Source of the DNA: Roseicyclus sp.
GTDB taxonomy: Bacteria > Pseudomonadota > Alphaproteobacteria > Rhodobacterales > Rhodobacteraceae
DNA length: 54,674 bases
Direction of reading: 5' to 3'
NCBI RefSeq assembly: GCF_018402035.1
Contig: NZ_JAGYJN010000009.1
Span: 1-54,674 of the forward strand
In this document: piece after piece, positions 51,880-54,674 of the stretch
Numbering within the stretch: the stretch's first letter is position 1
Layout: each line of letters opens with the position of its first letter
Notes under the pieces: generated by a model
What the model saw: the letters and a program-made list of their open reading frames with translations, nothing else
What the model was told of the DNA's origin: nothing
Database searches by the model: none
Position numbers and translations under genes: made by a program

Positions 51880-53447
51880 GGCGCCCATCCCATCGGCTGA
51901 TCGCGCAAAAGTGACAAGGGCATCGCAGTTGCGTTTTCCGCCACCCGCACCCGCCCGTCGCTGGCCGCCACGATGTCGCGCGCGGGGTCCATCCCCGGCA
52001 TGATTTCGACCGCGACAAGCCCCTGTGCCGTCAAGCGGATCACGCAGCGTTCGGTCACGTAGATGACGTCTTGCCCCTGCGCGACCGCACGCGCGCCCGA
52101 GAACGTCACATGTTCAACCTGATCCACCATCTTGGCGAATTTGCCGGGCTTGGTGACGCGCAGGCCGGTGTCAGACAGATCCAGATCGGCCCCGGCCTCG
52201 AAAAACCCAGAGAACACGATCTTTTTCGCATGCGATGTGATGTCGACGAAACCGCCACAGCCTGCTGTCAGATAAGGCTTCTTGCCCAGTTTCGAGACAT
52301 TGACATTGCCCTGCACATCCACCTCGAGAAACGACAGGAATGTCTGGTCGAACCCACCACCTTGGAAATAGCTGAACTGGTTGGGCGAAGGGACAAAGGC
52401 ATCGGCGTTGGAGGCACAGCCAAAGGCAAAGCCGGTCAGCGGCATGCCACCCACGGCACCTTGTTCAATGGCCCATGTCACGGCCTGCGCATACCCTTCT
52501 TCCAGCAAAATGCGCGGCACCATAGCAGAGATGCCAAAGCCAAGGTTCGCGGTCTGCCCGCGCTTCAACTCCATCGCGGCGCGGCGCGCGATGACTTTTT
52601 CCACGCCATGTTCACCAAAGCTGAAACTGTCCCATGGGCGCATGATCTCGCCCGAGATGGCGGGGTCATACTGCGTTTCGGTCGTCTGTTTCTGGTCGGG
52701 GGCCAGAACGATCAGATCGACCAGATGGCCCGGCACATGCACATCATGAGGGCGCAAAGACCCGGCGGCGGTCATGCGCTTGACCTGCGCGATCACCAGC
52801 CCGCCATGGTTACGCACGGCAATCGCCTGATCAAGGCCGCCAAGATAGGCGCCTTCGTGTTCATAGGTCAGGTTGCCACGCTCATCGGCGGTGGTGGCGC
52901 GAATGATGGCGATTTGCGGCACGATGTTGGGGAAATGCAGCCATGTCTGCCCGCCAAATTCCTGTCGCCGCACAATCGGCGCGGCAGCACCGCGCGCGTT
53001 CATCGCGCAGCCCTCGCGCAACGGATCGACGAAGGTCTCAAGCCCCACCTTGGTCAACACACCGGGGCGGCGCGCTGCCACATCGCGGTGCATGTCGAAC
53101 ATGATACCCGAGGGCACGTTATAAGCGGCGATGCGATCCTCGACGATCATGCGCCAGATCTCGGGCATGGGCAGGTTGGATGGCCCCGACGGATAGCTGC
53201 CCGCGATCACACGCGACAAAAGCCCGTCTTGCGCGATATGCTCGACGCCCTTGACCCCATACATGTCGCCCGCTGCGATCGGGTGCAGGGTGGTAAGGCC
53301 CCTCGGATGCCCCTCGGCGCGAAAGCGGTCGCCCAACGCTTTCAGCACCGCATCAGGACAGCCCAGCGCCGATGAAGACGACACCGTGACAACCGCCCCA
53401 TCGGGAATGCGCGCGACAGCCTCGGCGGCGGTGACAAGTTTGCCCAT
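51876..53447 (-). CDS. Acyl-CoA:acetate/3-ketoacid CoA-transferase (YdiF type, fused subunits)
   Basis: The 523-residue protein is a family I CoA-transferase with the alpha and beta halves fused, as in YdiF. The candidate catalytic glutamate, which forms the glutamyl-CoA intermediate, is Glu328 in WAIEQGAVGG. Other family features are DGAVVTVSSSSALG near the N-terminus and the TANLGFGI stretch. It would move CoA between an acyl-CoA and an organic acid. ATG 53447 follows the Gfo/Idh stop (TGATCATG). Confidence 0.9.
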   Translation of the reverse strand: MGKLVTAAEAVARIPDGAVVTVSSSSALGCPDAVLKALGDRFRAEGHPRGLTTLHPIAAGDMYGVKGVEHIAQDGLLSRVIAGSYPSGPSNLPMPEIWRMIVEDRIAAYNVPSGIMFDMHRDVAARRPGVLTKVGLETFVDPLREGCAMNARGAAAPIVRRQEFGGQTWLHFPNIVPQIAIIRATTADERGNLTYEHEGAYLGGLDQAIAVRNHGGLVIAQVKRMTAAGSLRPHDVHVPGHLVDLIVLAPDQKQTTETQYDPAISGEIMRPWDSFSFGEHGVEKVIARRAAMELKRGQTANLGFGISAMVPRILLEEGYAQAVTWAIEQGAVGGMPLTGFAFGCASNADAFVPSPNQFSYFQGGGFDQTFLSFLEVDVQGNVNVSKLGKKPYLTAGCGGFVDITSHAKKIVFSGFFEAGADLDLSDTGLRVTKPGKFAKMVDQVEHVTFSGARAVAQGQDVIYVTERCVIRLTAQGLVAVEIMPGMDPARDIVAASDGRVRVAENATAMPLSLLRDQPMGWAP

Positions 53448-53449
53448 GA

Positions 53450-54448
53450 TCACACCCCGCCGTAATCGACCGCGGTGCGCTCGCCGGTCTTGGCAGCCTG
53501 CGCCACGGCGGCGGCAACGGCCAAGGATTTGATCCCGTCGATCCCATCGGCCGATGGCCGCCCCTCCCCCCGCATCGCGGCGTGGAAATGATCCATCGCG
53601 CGGACGTAAAGATTGTGATCGGAAAAGCTGATCGTTTCCTCGCCCGCCTCTGTGCGCAGTGTGATCTGACCCACGGGGCGCTGCGTCATCACGTTGCGCG
53701 CGATGATCGACCCCTTGGTGCCATGCAGTTCAAGCCCCGTTTGGGCATAGGCATGGGTAAAGCTTTCATGCGCCATGACCATCGCGCCCGATGGCATGGA
53801 CCAGACCGACATGCAGCTATCCTCGACCCCTTGGCCAAGGCCCGATGCGGCGTCGATGGCCACGACATCCACCGGGTCTTCACCCAAGTGAAAGCGCACG
53901 GTGTCGGCGTCATGGACGACAATATCGGGGATCACCCCGCCACCCGCGCTGGGATTATCAAGCCGCCAGCCATGCAAGAAAGGCGGCAGGTACACCGCGT
54001 GAAACACCCGCACGGACAGCACCTGGCCGATGCGCCCGGCCGCGACCGCGTCTCGGATCGCCAGATGCGATCCTGCGTTGCGCAGATGGTGGTTGGTGCC
54101 AAAGACAACGCCCGCCGCATCGGCGGCGCGCACCATGGTGACGGCGTCGGCGACAGTCATGGCAAGGGGCTTTTCGCACAGCACATGCTTGCCTGCGGCG
54201 ATGGCAGCCATGGCTTGGGCGAAGTGCTTTTCATTGGTGGTCGAGATATAGACAGCATCCAGATCATCGGCGGCCAGCATCGCATCCAGATCGTAATGAC
54301 CCTGCGTGATGCCATGCTCGGCGGCGTAAGCTTTGGCGCGATCCGCGTCTGAACTCAGAACCGAACGGATATCGCCACCGGCCGCGCGAATGGCCCCGAT
54401 CATGTGATTTGCCGCGATATTGCTCGCGCCGATCAATCCCCACCGCAT
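53450..54448 (-). CDS. Gfo/Idh/MocA family oxidoreductase
   Basis: The 332-residue enzyme has an N-terminal Rossmann motif GLIGASNIAANH (4-15), the family EKPLA motif (92-96), and the C-terminal sheet domain with GGGVIPDIVVHDADTVRF carrying the catalytic Asp/His region. The family oxidises or reduces sugars, inositols and their keto derivatives with NAD(P). It is the first gene of block 3 and is preceded by a strong promoter with the shared LacI-type operator. Confidence 0.92.
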   Translation of the reverse strand: MRWGLIGASNIAANHMIGAIRAAGGDIRSVLSSDADRAKAYAAEHGITQGHYDLDAMLAADDLDAVYISTTNEKHFAQAMAAIAAGKHVLCEKPLAMTVADAVTMVRAADAAGVVFGTNHHLRNAGSHLAIRDAVAAGRIGQVLSVRVFHAVYLPPFLHGWRLDNPSAGGGVIPDIVVHDADTVRFHLGEDPVDVVAIDAASGLGQGVEDSCMSVWSMPSGAMVMAHESFTHAYAQTGLELHGTKGSIIARNVMTQRPVGQITLRTEAGEETISFSDHNLYVRAMDHFHAAMRGEGRPSADGIDGIKSLAVAAAVAQAAKTGERTAVDYGGV

Positions 54449-54515
54449 GGTTCGCTCTCCCCCTTAGTGACCCGCGCACGAATCATGGGCCGCAGTATCC
54501 GGCCCTGTTGACAGA

Positions 54516-54545
54516 ATTATTGGATCGTTCCAATTTCCTTGTCAA
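54516..54545 (-). promoter_or_regulatory. Promoter of the Gfo/Idh operon
   Basis: Minus-strand TTGACA (54540-54545) and AATAAT (54516-54521) are 18 bp apart, 67 bp upstream of the ATG. The operator at 54520-54533 fills most of the spacer and touches the -10, the classical layout for repression. Confidence 0.7.
54520..54533. promoter_or_regulatory. LacI-type operator TTGGATCGTTCCAA, block 3
   Basis: This is identical over 14 bases to the site at 45325-45338 in front of block 1. The flanks also agree partly (GGAA or GGAAA before the minus-strand half site). Confidence 0.85.
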
Positions 54546-54598
54546 CAAAACAAACAGGCCCGCGAGCATATGGAAAATAGATATATTTCAATGTATTG

Positions 54599-54639
54599 AT
54601 GAAAATCTGACCAACACGTCTCGCGTGCTGATCAGATTT
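54599..54639 (-). terminator. Probable terminator of a minus-strand gene beyond the right edge
   Basis: AAATCTGACCAACACG (54603-54618) and CGTGCTGATCAGATTT (54624-54639) pair at 14 of 16 positions around a 5-nt loop; on the minus strand TTTTCATC follows. A stop codon in one minus-strand frame at 54653-54655 may be the end of the unseen gene. Confidence 0.55.
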
Positions 54640-54674
54640 GATTGCGCGTCGATCAATGATCGCTTGGCGCGGGC

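Noticed and set aside
54541..54575. A shared GCCCGC-AGCATAT stretch near both operator sites (45356 and 54558) as a second common regulatory motif
   Set aside because: The spacing to the operator differs (18 versus 25 bp), and at the first site the bases belong to the terminator stem; chance similarity is likely.

Overview
The window is a GC-rich, densely coded segment of an alphaproteobacterial chromosome, most likely from the Rhodobacteraceae/Roseobacteraceae. Evidence for this is the gene content and order (waaA-lpxK; pyrB, a small membrane-protein gene, a pyrC-like gene and plsY; a uvrC-pgsA-moaD-moaE run; plant-type gshA; a DUF2125 protein), the frequent ATGA/TGATG stop-start overlaps, and a GC-rich element placed directly 3' of two genes. 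I see no rRNA, tRNA, CRISPR array, insertion sequence or phage gene. The genus cannot be named from this sequence alone.

Positions 1-36.8 kb are mostly housekeeping. In order they hold: the end of a lipid-type operon (crotonase-like protein, SDR); a divergent DUF2125 protein; pmbA and an inositol-monophosphatase-family gene; lipid A genes waaA-lpxK; a dciA-like gene with a DsbA-like thiol oxidoreductase; mutY and an alkB-type hydroxylase; yqgE and a DsbD-N-domain protein; an RND efflux pump with its adaptor; moaB and a family 4-like uracil-DNA glycosylase; pyrB, a small membrane protein, a pyrC-like gene and plsY; gshA; a membrane protein behind rsmE; ubiA; an OmpA-domain protein with a small coiled-coil membrane protein; moaE-moaD-pgsA-uvrC; a pteridine-reductase-like SDR with a Na+/Ca2+ exchanger, a zinc-ribbon microprotein and an S49 peptidase; and an acyl-CoA synthetase.

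Positions 36.8-54.6 kb look accessory and catabolic. A ribokinase-like gene is followed by three transcription blocks. Block 1 (45.3 down to 37.75 kb, minus strand) is GMC oxidoreductase, SDR, sorbose-dehydrogenase-like GMC oxidoreductase, DUF993 protein, LacI regulator A, MOFRL-type glycerate kinase and a Dabb-fold protein. Block 2 (49.7 down to 45.4 kb, minus strand) is a sugar ABC importer (binding protein, two permeases, ATPase), divergent from LacI regulator B. Block 3 (54.45 down to 51.1 kb, minus strand) is a Gfo/Idh/MocA oxidoreductase, a CoA-transferase and an enoyl-CoA hydratase.

The strongest new signal is regulatory. An identical 14-bp operator, TTGGATCGTTCCAA, lies in front of both block 1 and block 3, and in front of block 3 it sits between a TTGACA -35 and an AATAAT -10. 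A different LacI-type operator, TTGAAACGTT..., occurs twice between the importer and LacI B. This ties the GMC/SDR/DUF993/glycerate-kinase operon to the Gfo/Idh/CoA-transferase/hydratase operon as one regulon, probably under LacI A. I infer an oxidative, non-phosphorylating route for a sugar, polyol or sugar acid that ends in glycerate and a CoA thioester. The substrate and the chemistry of the DUF993 step cannot be read from sequence. Other unusual points are two long perfect palindromes inside the importer operon, a pyrC-like gene lacking key metal-site motifs, a uracil-DNA glycosylase lacking the usual Fe-S cysteines, and a crotonase lacking both catalytic glutamates.
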